From Sporolactobacillus sp. THM19-2 (GTDB lineage: Bacteria > Bacillota > Bacilli > Bacillales > Sporolactobacillaceae): a stretch of 64,000 nucleotides of DNA. The stretch lies in the NCBI RefSeq assembly GCF_004153195.1, contig NZ_SEMC01000006.1:79982-143981 (forward strand), given 5' to 3'. Position numbers and translations under genes: made by a program. This document shows, piece after piece, positions 43,643 through 52,410 of this stretch; the first letter of the stretch is position 1, and the number at the start of each line of letters is the position of its first letter. The notes beneath the pieces were generated by a model. That model was not told where the DNA came from. It ran no database searches and was given only the letters and a program-made list of their open reading frames with translations.

Positions 43643-43894
43643 TTATGTCAGTTTCGCCAGTTCTTCATTTACTTTCTTCTGGATTTTGTCCAGACATTCA
43701 TCCACTGTTTTTCCGAAGATGCGCTGCCCGTTGACGATGGCGAAAGGTCGCAGACTGCACATGCCGCAGACATTCAGACAGTCATAATGCATGACGGCCA
43801 CTTCCGGGTGCGCGGCAATTTTTTTCAGGTGTTGCGTCGTTAACAGATTATAGTCGCAACATTCTATCAGGATCAGACCCAGTCCTTCGGTCAT
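43643..43894 (-). CDS. YuzB-like UPF0349 protein
   Basis: The 83-residue protein matches UPF0349 (YuzB): LILIECCDYNLLT near residue 6 with two adjacent cysteines and HYDCLNVCGMCSLRPFA near residue 38 with three more. The four- or five-cysteine layout suggests a thioredoxin-like fold that may bind iron-sulfur or zinc. The function is unknown. The ATG at 43894 has AAGGAAGTGAATG upstream. A TATAAT lies at 43948-43953 on the minus strand. Confidence 0.8.
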   Translation of the reverse strand: MTEGLGLILIECCDYNLLTTQHLKKIAAHPEVAVMHYDCLNVCGMCSLRPFAIVNGQRIFGKTVDECLDKIQKKVNEELAKLT

Positions 43895-43994
43895 TTCATT
43901 CACTTCCTTAATACTATGATACTTCACGCGGAAGGGTCAGGGGAAGTATTATAGCATGAAAGGCCGGGAGGCGCCGGGCCACCTCTTGTCGCTG

Positions 43995-44618
43995 TTATCC
44001 TTTATTCAGGATTTTTTCGTAGGCGTCAGTGACAAAGTCCCAGTTAATCAGCTGGAAAAAATTTTTAATATATTCGGGACGCCGGTTCTGGTAGTTGAGA
44101 TAGTATGCGTGTTCCCAGACATCGATCCCAAGAATCGGCTTCTCCTGTTTCATTAGCGGGCTGTCCTGGTTCGGTGTGCCGGTAATCTGCAGCAGATTTC
44201 GCTCGTCCAGCGTCAGCCAGGCCCATCCGGAACCGAATTGTCCCGCAGCGGCTGCGGAAAAACGCGATTTGAACGTGTCAAATCCGCCGAGCTGGCTCTC
44301 AATGGCTTCTTTCAGTTTTCCGGTGGGTTCATGGGCCCCTCCCGGAATCAGGATCTTCCAGAATAGGCTGTGGTTATAGTGCCCGCCACCATTATTTCGC
44401 ACGGCGGTCCGGATATCTTCCGGGATTTTTTCAACATGGGCAATCAGGTCAGTCAGCGAATGATCTTTCAGTTCAGGATGTTGATCAAGAGCGGCATTCA
44501 GGTTGGTGACATAGGTTCGATGGTGTTTATCGTGGTGCAGGATCATCGTCTCTTTATCGATGTACGGTTCAAGGGCGTCGGGGGAAAATTCGAGTTCAGG
44601 CAATTCATACTGGCTCAT
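43995..44618 (-). CDS. sodA: Mn/Fe superoxide dismutase SodA
   Basis: The 207-residue protein carries the SOD metal ligands: HHDKHH near residue 29, [10 protein letters not shown] near residue 78 with the second His, and [13 protein letters not shown] near residue 164 with Asp and the fourth His. It dismutates superoxide in the cytoplasm. The TFKSRF...[12 protein letters not shown] part is common to the manganese type. AGGAGG lies 7 bases upstream. The gene is alone. Confidence 0.92.
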   Translation of the reverse strand: MSQYELPELEFSPDALEPYIDKETMILHHDKHHRTYVTNLNAALDQHPELKDHSLTDLIAHVEKIPEDIRTAVRNNGGGHYNHSLFWKILIPGGAHEPTGKLKEAIESQLGGFDTFKSRFSAAAAGQFGSGWAWLTLDERNLLQITGTPNQDSPLMKQEKPILGIDVWEHAYYLNYQNRRPEYIKNFFQLINWDFVTDAYEKILNKG

Positions 44619-44784
44619 TGAAATTCCTCCTTATTTGGGAAAAAATGATCAGAAAAGCGAAGCATCTGTCGCAGTGTACCCTTCTATTAAATCAGGTATT
44701 GAAAAGCCTTTCAATTATTCTGCCCGGGGTGGTGTATTCTATCCGCCGGACGGCAAACCACCGTACTCTGACGTTCCCCGGTTT

Positions 44785-46122
44785 TTATACGCGCAACCCG
44801 GTCCGTTTCATGAGTCGGCGGATCGCCTTTTCAGCACTTTTCAGGACCAGGTCCGGATCCATGGTCTTCATCTGCCGTTTTTCCATAACGATTTTTCCAT
44901 TAATGATCGTGGTTTCCACGTCCGTACTGATGGCTGAGTAAACAATGCGGGAGATGGGGTCAGTCCCGAATGACGGACTGCTGTGAAACTGATTGAGATT
45001 GAGAATGGCCAGATCGGCTTTCTTTCCCGGCTCAAGACTGCCGATCTGGTCGGCCATGCCGACAGCACGCGCGCCGTCAATTGTTGCCATGCGGAAGACC
45101 TGGCGGGCATTCATTGCCGTCGGTCCGTTTGCCGGCTTATGAATCAGGGCGGCAAGACGCATTTCCTGGAACATATCCAGGTTGTTGTTGCACGGTGCGC
45201 CATCTGCACCAAGACCGGGATGGATCCCCATCGCGATCATCTGCGGGACTGACGCGATACCGGAAGCGAGCTTCAGGTTCGATCCCGGACAATGGCTGAC
45301 GTGAACCCCGCGTTTTTGAATGATCTGGCGTTCTTCTTCGGACAACCAGATGCAATGAGCAAGAATCAGCCGCTTTCCGGCCAACCCAAGATGATCTAGA
45401 TAAATGATATTGCGCATGCCTGTTTCCCGTTCAACGATGGCAATTTCTCCGCGGTTCTCTGATGCGTGCGTGTGGACGTACACGCCATAGTGATCCGCCA
45501 GATCCCGAACCTGAAGGAGCAGATCTTCCGTACAGGAGATCACAAAACGCGGGGCGAAGGCATAACGGATCCGACCGTTGTCATGCCCGTTCCATTTCTC
45601 CAGCAGGTCGACACTTTCCTGAATCGAGTCCGCAGTTTTTTCCTTCAGCCCGGCCGGGACCTCATCCCCCTTATCCATCATGACTTTACCTGAGAGTGCG
45701 CGTATGCCGCTTTTGGCGATGGCTTCAAAGGCTTCGCTGGTATGATGTACCGTTTCCATGTCGACAATGGTGGTTGACCCTCCTGCCATCAGTTCACCAA
45801 TCCCGAGCAGGGCCGATGTGTAGATCGATTCGGCGTCATGCGCGGCTTCGAGCGGCCAGATCCGCTCTCTCAGCCAGTCCATGAGTTCCAGATCATCGGC
45901 TTTTCCGCGAAACAGGGTCTGGCACAGATGGATATGCGTCTGAATAAAGCCCGGAATCACTGTCCGTCCGGATGCGTCGATAACCCGGTCAGCCGTCTCT
46001 TCCGGAACAACCGGACCCACAGAGACAATCCGGTCCCCGTCAATCAGCAGATCACCTTTCAGTATGTCCTCGTTTGCATTCATCGTGATCAGCCCGGCAT
46101 TTTTAATCAGTATTCTTGTCAC
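44785..46122 (-). CDS. Amidohydrolase of the deaminase group (MTA/SAH or 5'-deoxyadenosine type)
   Basis: The 445-residue TIM-barrel hydrolase has THIHLCQTLFRGKADDL near residue 60 (the HxH metal pair), VHTHASEN near residue 215 with a third His, LAHCIWLS near residue 252 and the late catalytic GADGAPCNNN segment near residue 300. This is the pattern of MTA/SAH deaminase, 5'-deoxyadenosine deaminase and related chlorohydrolases. The real substrate is open. The GTG at 46122 has GGAGG eight bases upstream and is preferred to the GTG three codons earlier. A guanine-type riboswitch with terminator controls it, tying it to purine levels. Confidence 0.8.
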   Translation of the reverse strand: MTRILIKNAGLITMNANEDILKGDLLIDGDRIVSVGPVVPEETADRVIDASGRTVIPGFIQTHIHLCQTLFRGKADDLELMDWLRERIWPLEAAHDAESIYTSALLGIGELMAGGSTTIVDMETVHHTSEAFEAIAKSGIRALSGKVMMDKGDEVPAGLKEKTADSIQESVDLLEKWNGHDNGRIRYAFAPRFVISCTEDLLLQVRDLADHYGVYVHTHASENRGEIAIVERETGMRNIIYLDHLGLAGKRLILAHCIWLSEEERQIIQKRGVHVSHCPGSNLKLASGIASVPQMIAMGIHPGLGADGAPCNNNLDMFQEMRLAALIHKPANGPTAMNARQVFRMATIDGARAVGMADQIGSLEPGKKADLAILNLNQFHSSPSFGTDPISRIVYSAISTDVETTIINGKIVMEKRQMKTMDPDLVLKSAEKAIRRLMKRTGLRV

Positions 46123-46146
46123 TTTCCGCACCTCCAGTAGAATAGG

Positions 46147-46195
46147 AACAAAAAAAGGGCTACGAAAAAATATGCATGCATATTTTTTCGTAGCC
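46147..46195 (-). terminator. Terminator of the guanine riboswitch
   Basis: A perfect 38-nt palindrome (46158-46195, ends GGCTACG and CGTAGCC) with a T run at 46147-46157 on the minus strand. It includes the 3' strand of P1, so terminator and aptamer compete. Confidence 0.9.
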
Positions 46196-46254
46196 GGGAA
46201 TTTACGGTTCCTCGGTAGAGACCCTCAAACCGTATCATTAAGGATATACGAAAA
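46185..46254 (-). ncRNA. Purine riboswitch, guanine type (C74)
   Basis: On the minus strand TTTTCGTA (46254-46247) pairs with TACGAAAA (46192-46185). P2 is CCTTAA/TTTGAGG with loop TGATACGG, and P3 is CCGAGGAA/TTCCCGG with loop CCGTAAA; the loops can kiss through TACGG/CCGTA. J2/3 reads TCTCTACC. The residue matching position 74 is C in GCTAC, which selects guanine or hypoxanthine rather than adenine. Binding would stop transcription of the deaminase-family gene. Confidence 0.92.
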
Positions 46255-46597
46255 CAGAAAGGATGAAGTTTACGCACTTAATAATAAACGAATGAGGGAA
46301 GAACGTCAAACATATTGTCAGAGAATCTGACAATACTATTTAATTCAGGCAAATAATCTGACAAAAATATGATTTCTGACAACCCCCCGGCTGTCTGTAA
46401 CGCGGCAATGCGGGAGCAGAAGGAACCGGCCTCTTGAAGATCATGAGCTGATACCAATTCACCTATAAAATATTCTGATTGATGGTATTGAAAATTTTAA
46501 ATTTCCTGATTCAATCGTTTATACTATGATTAAAGAAGCGGATCTTTGTCAGCTTTTATTCCATCAGGAAAATACTGGATATAGAGGGGTGGTCGTT

Positions 46598-47593
46598 TTG
46601 TCTGTTTTACATAAATTTCTGGATGAAAATATGGTGAAAGAACCGTTTGAAAGCCGTTCTCTTCTGGAGACATACTGGGGAAGCGACTGGGGGAATACCA
46701 ATGCAGTCGGGAAAGTACGTAAAGTATTTGTCCACAGGCCGGGAAACGAAATCCTGGAATTGAATCAAGCGCACTATGAGCCGGCATTACAGGCGCGCAT
46801 TCTTCGTGATCAGAGCGGAAAGATTACCAGCTACTGTCTCGGAAAAGATTTGCCTGATCTGGCTAAAATGCAGGACCAGCATGACCAGATGACCTCAGTT
46901 CTGAAAAAAGAGGGCGTAGAGGTGATTCCGCTGGAGGATGACGGGGAATTATTGACGAATAATCTGTTTGCCCGTGATGTCGGCATGGTCATTCCCGGCG
47001 GGCTGGTTCTGGCCCGCTTTGCCCTGAAATTCAGAGCCGGCGAAACCCGCAGGACATTGAAAACGGCGGCGAAGATCGGCATGCCGGTCCTCGCATCCAT
47101 TCAGGGCGAAGGTTTTTTTGAAGGGGGCAGCTTCGCCGTACTCGACAGGAAGACGGCGATCACCGGCCGCTCGATCCGTGTCAACCAGGCGGGCATTGAT
47201 CAGATGCGTGCTATTCTTTCCTGGCAGGGGATGGAACTGGTGGTGATTGATCTTCCATCGAGTATGATCCATCTGGATGAAGTCTTTAACATGGTTGACG
47301 TTGATAAAGCACTGGTCGATCCCGACAACGTTCCGCACTGGTTTCTGCAGGATCTGCAGAAACGGGGGATTAAACTGATTTATACGGATCCGCTCGATCC
47401 GCCGATGACAACGAATTGCCTGTGCCTTGCGCCGGGAAAAGTTCTGTTTACTTCACTTGGTGTGCGGACGATTGAAGCACTGGAAAAAGCAGGTGTAGAA
47501 GTGATTGCTATCCCGGTCGACGAACTGAATAAGATGGGCGGAGGCATCCACTGCTCATCGCTCGTGCTGCTGCGGGATCGTATTGAGGAATAA
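46598..47593 (+). CDS. Arginine deiminase/DDAH superfamily amidinohydrolase
   Basis: The 331-residue protein has the pentein fold motifs: FEGGSF near residue 176, HLDEVFNMVD near residue 226 with the catalytic His, and GGGIHCSS near residue 318 with the nucleophilic Cys. Such enzymes cleave the C-N bond of guanidino compounds: arginine, dimethylarginine or related amidines. The TTG at 46598 has GAGGGGTGG five bases upstream, better than the ATG at 46526. It is 15 bp from the RocB-like gene with AGGAGG sites, forming a two-gene operon. The 466-bp gap before it holds the riboswitch of the divergent gene. Confidence 0.8.
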   Translation: MSVLHKFLDENMVKEPFESRSLLETYWGSDWGNTNAVGKVRKVFVHRPGNEILELNQAHYEPALQARILRDQSGKITSYCLGKDLPDLAKMQDQHDQMTSVLKKEGVEVIPLEDDGELLTNNLFARDVGMVIPGGLVLARFALKFRAGETRRTLKTAAKIGMPVLASIQGEGFFEGGSFAVLDRKTAITGRSIRVNQAGIDQMRAILSWQGMELVVIDLPSSMIHLDEVFNMVDVDKALVDPDNVPHWFLQDLQKRGIKLIYTDPLDPPMTTNCLCLAPGKVLFTSLGVRTIEALEKAGVEVIAIPVDELNKMGGGIHCSSLVLLRDRIEE

Positions 47594-47608
47594 AGGAGGA
47601 GGATGGAC

Positions 47609-49267
47609 ATGTATCAGCAATTGAAAGACCTGAAGCAGGCGGACCGGATTGAAAAGATCGCCCGTACACTGGTTGGGGTGAAAAGTGTCAATGGGACCAC
47701 GGGGGAAGTCGATATGGCGGATAAACTGGTGGAGATCCTCCGCTCTTATCCCTGGTTTCAGAAGCACCCCGATCTGGTCTGGACTCAGGATCTGAAAGGA
47801 GATGCGCTGGGGAGAAAAAATGTCTTTGCCTTTCTTGAAAGTGCGGAACCCACAGCGAAAACAGTGATTTACCACGGTCATATGGACACGGTCGGTATCG
47901 ATGACTTCGGTGCACTTGAGCCCCATGCGCTGGATCCGGATGATTTGCTTAACTATTTCAGGGATTATGATAAGGATCCGGATGTGCAGAAAGACGCGGC
48001 AAGCGGGGACTGGCTTTTTGGACGCGGGATGCTCGATATGAAAAGCGGCGACGCCGTGCATCTCAGCAACCTGCTTTATTATACGGAGCACCGTGAGAAG
48101 CTGAAAGGGAATCTGCTCGTGATGTTTAATCCTGTTGAGGAGAATGATCATGAGGGCGTAATGGAAGCCGTTGATGAACTGATCCGGCTGAAGGAGGAGA
48201 AACAGCTCGACTATGTTCTTGCGATCAACGGCGATTTTGTCAGCCCGCTGTATAAAGGGGATCCCAATCGCTATGTCTACACCGGTTCGGCGGGGAAACT
48301 GCTCGGCTGTTTCTATATCCGGGGGCGGGAAACCCATGTTGGGGAAACCCTTTCCGGTATTGACCCGACACTGATTGCAAGTAAAATTAATGAAGCATTG
48401 AACAACAATATGGATGTGGCGGAGCGGATTCCGGGTGAAGTGGTCCTTCCGCCCTCCTGTCTGTATCTGCGTGATCAAAAGGCGTTTTATAATGTCCAGA
48501 CAGCAGGAACCACGCGTCTGTACTTTAACTGTTTCCTGTATGAGCGCACGCCGCAAGCCGTGCTGGATCAGCTGAAGCAGACCGCGGAGCAGGCATGCAC
48601 AGATCTTGCACGTTTCCTGGAAAAACAGTATCAGGATTTTTCCAGTAACTGCGGGCTGAAAGGACCTCTGCCCGACTGGCAGACCGAAGTCCTGACGTAC
48701 AGCGAATTTGCCGCGGAGGTCGCTGCAAAAGGAACGGATGTGGAAAAAATCATCGCAGAGACGATAGCGGAACACCCGACGGAAGATTTTCGTATAAACA
48801 GCTATAAAATTATTGAAGCCCTCGAGTCGGCTGCCGGGGATAAACGGCCGAAAGTCATCGTCTTCTTTGCCCCGCCCTACTGCCCGCATAATTATCTTCG
48901 AAAGGAGATACCCGGGGAAGCCCGCTGCGATCGTCTGCTGGACCGGATTCTGTCGAAGGCGTCGGAGGAGACCGGAGAGCCCTTTGCCAAAAAAAGATTT
49001 TTTCCTTACCTTGCCGACAGCAGCTACCTGTCGATGAGTGAAACGGCGGAAGAAACCGACAGGATTATCGGCAATTTTCCGGGCTGGGGCCGGCCCTACA
49101 AATTGCCGCTGGAAAAGATCCGCGCACTGAATATTCCTGTTCTTGATATCGGAGTATACGGGAAACGGGCACATACCTGGATGGAGCGTGTGTATAAACC
49201 TTATTCCTACAACGTGGTTCCAAAACTGATCCGCAGCGTGACCGAGGGGATTCTTTCAGCAAAGTAA
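47609..49267 (+). CDS. RocB-like M20 peptidase
   Basis: The 552-residue protein matches Bacillus RocB (arginine utilisation). It has YHGHMDTVGIDDFG near residue 90 (first zinc His-Asp), DWLFGRGMLDMKSG near residue 133 and FNPVEENDHEG near residue 173, the M20 metal and catalytic Glu region. RocB is a predicted peptidase or deacylase whose reaction is not proven. The ATG at 47609 has GGAGGAGG six bases upstream; the ATG at 47603 is too close. Its pairing with an amidinohydrolase suggests use of arginine-like or peptide-linked guanidino compounds. The minus strand holds a 539-codon shadow frame. Confidence 0.85.
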   Translation: MYQQLKDLKQADRIEKIARTLVGVKSVNGTTGEVDMADKLVEILRSYPWFQKHPDLVWTQDLKGDALGRKNVFAFLESAEPTAKTVIYHGHMDTVGIDDFGALEPHALDPDDLLNYFRDYDKDPDVQKDAASGDWLFGRGMLDMKSGDAVHLSNLLYYTEHREKLKGNLLVMFNPVEENDHEGVMEAVDELIRLKEEKQLDYVLAINGDFVSPLYKGDPNRYVYTGSAGKLLGCFYIRGRETHVGETLSGIDPTLIASKINEALNNNMDVAERIPGEVVLPPSCLYLRDQKAFYNVQTAGTTRLYFNCFLYERTPQAVLDQLKQTAEQACTDLARFLEKQYQDFSSNCGLKGPLPDWQTEVLTYSEFAAEVAAKGTDVEKIIAETIAEHPTEDFRINSYKIIEALESAAGDKRPKVIVFFAPPYCPHNYLRKEIPGEARCDRLLDRILSKASEETGEPFAKKRFFPYLADSSYLSMSETAEETDRIIGNFPGWGRPYKLPLEKIRALNIPVLDIGVYGKRAHTWMERVYKPYSYNVVPKLIRSVTEGILSAK

Positions 49268-49271
49268 GGCG

Positions 49272-50162
49272 TCAGGCCTGCATGCCATTCCAGTTCAGAC
49301 TGATGAGCTCGACGAGGCGCGCGGTTCGGGAATCACTCATCTTCTGCGTCGCAATAATCAGCGAGGTGCGGATTTTGACCGCAGGCTTATTCTGTTTGAT
49401 TTCAACCAGTTGTCCGCCGGAAAGTTCCTTACCCACCAGATTGCGGGCAATCAGACCGACACCGATATCATTCAAAACGGCACTTTTAACCGCTTCGAGG
49501 CTGCTCGTTTCGATCATGTGCTTCGGATTCAGTCCGGCCCCGCGGATAAAGCTGTCCATCTGCTCACGGAAAGGGCCGGAGATCTCATAGCGGATAAAAG
49601 GAAAACGGGCGAAAAGATCGGAGCGGGAATACGTCTCATGAAGTTTTCTGGATACGATCAGAATCAGATCCTCACGATCCGAGATCACGAGATTGGTAAT
49701 GCCTGATTTATGATATACGTCAGAAATAATGCCGATATCGAACGTGTTACGGTTCACTCCATCGATGACTTCGTTACTGTTACAGGTGATCATTCTGATT
49801 CCTGCATCGGGGAACTCCTTCAGGTAAGCTCGGATGATCGGGGGAAAGTAATGTGTGCAAAAGGTTTCAGACGCGGCAATGACCAGCTTTCGATTTCCGG
49901 AGCAATCGCTGTTTTTCAGGGCCTGCTTCATTTCTTCGATGGATCCGGATATGCGCTCTGCGTATTTTTTCACAATGTGCCCCTGACGGGTGAGAAAGGT
50001 TTCCCTGCCGATCCGGAAGAAAAGCGGAGAACCGATCTCCTGCTCCAGTGCACGAATCTGAGACGTAACGGTCGGCTGAGAAAAATTAAGGATTTTCGCT
50101 GCTTTCGTGAAATTCAGACATGTGGCAGCAATCTGAAAGGTTTTAAGGTTTCTGAGTTCCAT
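49272..50162 (-). CDS. LysR-family transcriptional regulator
   Basis: The 296-residue protein has an N-terminal winged helix of LysR type (FTKAAKILNFSQPTVTSQIRALEQEIG split over residues 18-44) and a periplasmic-binding-like effector domain. It lies convergent with and only 4 bp from the RocB-like gene. It may control that operon, but a LysR regulator usually lies divergent to its targets, so the link is uncertain. CodY or other sites were not seen. Confidence 0.8.
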   Translation of the reverse strand: MELRNLKTFQIAATCLNFTKAAKILNFSQPTVTSQIRALEQEIGSPLFFRIGRETFLTRQGHIVKKYAERISGSIEEMKQALKNSDCSGNRKLVIAASETFCTHYFPPIIRAYLKEFPDAGIRMITCNSNEVIDGVNRNTFDIGIISDVYHKSGITNLVISDREDLILIVSRKLHETYSRSDLFARFPFIRYEISGPFREQMDSFIRGAGLNPKHMIETSSLEAVKSAVLNDIGVGLIARNLVGKELSGGQLVEIKQNKPAVKIRTSLIIATQKMSDSRTARLVELISLNWNGMQA

Positions 50163-50408
50163 ATGGTCCGCTCCCTGAATGATATTGCAATGAATTTATT
50201 ATATTATAAAATGTTTTGAACGGAAATTCCCGGACGGCAACGCTCATCATCAGAAGAAAAGGGATCGGCAAAAAGCGACCGGTAAAAAAGCAGGGACGAA
50301 AATTCGCCTGATCTGTTTCCTCCGGTTGCAAACCTCGCGCGGCACATTCGAGCATCGGTCGGGGTGAAGGCATCTCTATATGCAGAAGCTGCAACGATTT
50401 GGCGCGTG

Positions 50409-50437
50409 TTGCAGCGAGGGTAAACTGCGGCTATAAT
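50409..50437 (+). promoter_or_regulatory. Promoter of a candidate small RNA or leader
   Basis: TTGCAG (50409-50414) and TATAAT (50432-50437) are exactly 17 nt apart. There is no gene until 50600, so the transcript starts near 50444 with a noncoding stretch. Confidence 0.6.
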
Positions 50438-50443
50438 CATCAC

Positions 50444-50567
50444 TGTTGGTAAAAAAGGTACGGGAACAGATCGATGGATGGTCTATTGAACCTGCCGGAA
50501 ATATGCTCGTCAGATTGACTTTTCCGGCAGCGGTAAAAAGCGCGGGAAACAGCCTTCCCGCGCTTTT
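50444..50567 (+). ncRNA. Candidate small RNA with two hairpins and terminator
   Basis: Following a promoter, CTGCCGGAAA (about 50494) pairs with TTTCCGGCAG (about 50521). AAAAGCGCGGGAA (50536-50548) pairs with TTCCCGCGCTTTT (50555-50567), a terminator with 13-bp stem. The ~125-nt unit has no reading frame and ends 33 bp before the HAD gene. It is either an independent small RNA or a leader that attenuates the HAD gene. The rest of the 437-bp gap (50163-50408) shows nothing clear. Confidence 0.45.
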
Positions 50568-50599
50568 ATCAGGAGAAAATAAACAAAGGAATGATCCAT

Positions 50600-51451
50600 G
50601 TGTATGAGACGGTACTGACAGATCTTGACGGTACAGTACTGACGCCGGTCAATACAGTTAACGCAGAACTGACGGCCTGTCTGAAGAAAATAAAGGCGCG
50701 CGGTGTCCGGATTTTTGCCGTCACAGGGCGGTCGTACAGTGAAGCCTGCAACATTCTGCCTGCGGATTTCCCCGTTGACGGCATGGTTACGGCGAACGGC
50801 ATGGCTGTTTTTGCAGGGGGAACAAACATTTATCAGAATGCGCTGCCTGCTGAACTGGTCAGTGAACTGCTGCAGCGTGCTGAGAAAAAACAGCTTTATT
50901 ACCAGTTACACCCGGTCAGTGGAGGCCGTGCCGCACTTCTTTGCGACAGACCCTGCTTTAAACGCTTAATCCGGGGCGAGCGGCCGGAATCTGTACATAT
51001 TAACGAATGGTTGTCGCGTAAGGATGCTGTGTACAGAGATATGATCTGGCTTGATCACCTGTCGCCTGAAGACCGGGAGAATATGAGCAAAATGTATTTT
51101 TTCAGCCGGAATGTTTCCGTCATCCGGTCATGGATTGAAGAACTGGAAACAATCAGCAGACGGATCCCGTTTGAACATTTCTCCTCTTCAAAAAATAATG
51201 TCGAAGTGAATAATCAGGGCGTATCCAAGGCGAGCGGCATTGAGATTCTGCTGAAGCATTTTCATCTGAATCCGGCAGAGGCGCTTGCTTTTGGCGATGG
51301 GGAAAATGATCTTCCCATGTTCCGGGTCGCCGGGCACTCGGTTGCGATGAAAAATGCCCCTGAGCATGTGAAACGGCATGCTGATGAAGTCACGGACCGC
51401 TCAAATGCGGAAAACGGACTCTGTAAATATCTCGAAAAAACGTTTTCTTAA
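50600..51451 (+). CDS. HAD-superfamily (Cof-type) phosphatase
   Basis: The 283-residue protein has LTDLDGTVLTP near residue 6 (nucleophile Asp), VTGRSY near residue 40, a long Cof-type cap and AFGDGENDLPMF near residue 233. Such enzymes dephosphorylate sugar phosphates, FMN or related small molecules. The GTG at 50600 has AAAGGA nine bases upstream; an ATG at 50591 touches that site and would add three residues. It lies after a terminator, so its expression may need read-through or a promoter that I did not find. Confidence 0.8.
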   Translation: MYETVLTDLDGTVLTPVNTVNAELTACLKKIKARGVRIFAVTGRSYSEACNILPADFPVDGMVTANGMAVFAGGTNIYQNALPAELVSELLQRAEKKQLYYQLHPVSGGRAALLCDRPCFKRLIRGERPESVHINEWLSRKDAVYRDMIWLDHLSPEDRENMSKMYFFSRNVSVIRSWIEELETISRRIPFEHFSSSKNNVEVNNQGVSKASGIEILLKHFHLNPAEALAFGDGENDLPMFRVAGHSVAMKNAPEHVKRHADEVTDRSNAENGLCKYLEKTFS

Positions 51452-51489
51452 GTCCGGTGGAACATTTTTTTGAACCCGGACAAAGCGCG

Positions 51490-52410
51490 TCACTGATCTT
51501 CCCTGCCTGTTACCGGCAATACCGTTTTAGCGATGTTCTGATCAAGCGCTTCATACTGAGCCAGCCCGATCGTGTCATATAATTCAGCGCGGGTCTGCAT
51601 CGCATCAAGGACCTCTTTCTGCGTTCCGCGATCATGGATCTCCTGGAAGACGCGCGTGCATGCCCCGGCGGCTGCACGCATGGATGTGACAGGATAGATC
51701 ACCATACTGCAGCCGAATGAGGCAAATTCATCGGCAGTGTAATAAGGTGTTTTTCCGAATTCCGTCATATTGGCCAGAAGAGGCCTGTCGACCGCGCTGT
51801 GCATCCGTCTGAAATCCTCTCCGGTGATAAAAGCTTCGGGAAAGATCGCATCTGCCCCGGCAGCCACATATTCTCCGGCCCGGCGCAGGGCCCCGTCCAT
51901 TCCTTCAACGGCGCGTGCATCGGTCCGGGCAACGACAATGAGACCGGGTGCGATGTGTTTCAGCATCCGGATTTTCTGTTGCATCTCTTCTGAGGTGACC
52001 AGTCGCTTTCCATTCAGATGCCCGCATTTTTTCGGCATCTGCTGATCTTCAATCTGCACGGCGGCCACACCGGCTTCCTCCATTTCCTTTGCCGCCCGGG
52101 CGACATTGAGCACACCGCCGTAGCCGGTATCGATATCGACGAGCAGGGGTAATCCGGAAGCCCGGATCAGTTCCTTCGCTTTGTCGGCCACTTCACTGGA
52201 GTAAATCATCCCGAGATCCGGGAGGCCGCGACTCGCGGTATAGGCTGCCCCTGAAAGGTACAGTGCTTTAAAACCTGTTTTTTTCGCGATTAAAGCCGTC
52301 ATGCCGTCATGGACCCCCGGAATCTGTAGCAGTTTCCGGTCATTCATTAAACGACGGAAATTTTCGGCAAGTACGTTCTGAGCGGGCGTCCGATCAACTA
52401 TCCAGCTCAT
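51490..52410 (-). CDS. prpB: Methylisocitrate lyase PrpB
   Basis: The 306-residue protein belongs to the isocitrate lyase family, type Prp[19 protein letters not shown] near residue 52, VDIDTGYGG near residue 95 (metal Asp), [14 protein letters not shown] near residue 120 with the catalytic KCGH loop. It splits 2-methylisocitrate to pyruvate and succinate. The ATG at 52410 has GAGGGGAT four bases upstream and overlaps the end of prpD by 17 bases, so the pair is co-translated. Confidence 0.88.
   Translation of the reverse strand: MSWIVDRTPAQNVLAENFRRLMNDRKLLQIPGVHDGMTALIAKKTGFKALYLSGAAYTASRGLPDLGMIYSSEVADKAKELIRASGLPLLVDIDTGYGGVLNVARAAKEMEEAGVAAVQIEDQQMPKKCGHLNGKRLVTSEEMQQKIRMLKHIAPGLIVVARTDARAVEGMDGALRRAGEYVAAGADAIFPEAFITGEDFRRMHSAVDRPLLANMTEFGKTPYYTADEFASFGCSMVIYPVTSMRAAAGACTRVFQEIHDRGTQKEVLDAMQTRAELYDTIGLAQYEALDQNIAKTVLPVTGREDQ

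Noticed and set aside
45696..46140. Plus-strand frames inside the amidohydrolase gene
   Set aside because: Shadows; the minus strand has clear metal ligands and a riboswitch upstream.
47555..49174. A 539-codon open frame on the minus strand over the RocB-like gene
   Set aside because: It is a mirror of the GC-biased plus-strand gene with no family resemblance or ribosome site; the plus frame has clear M20 motifs.
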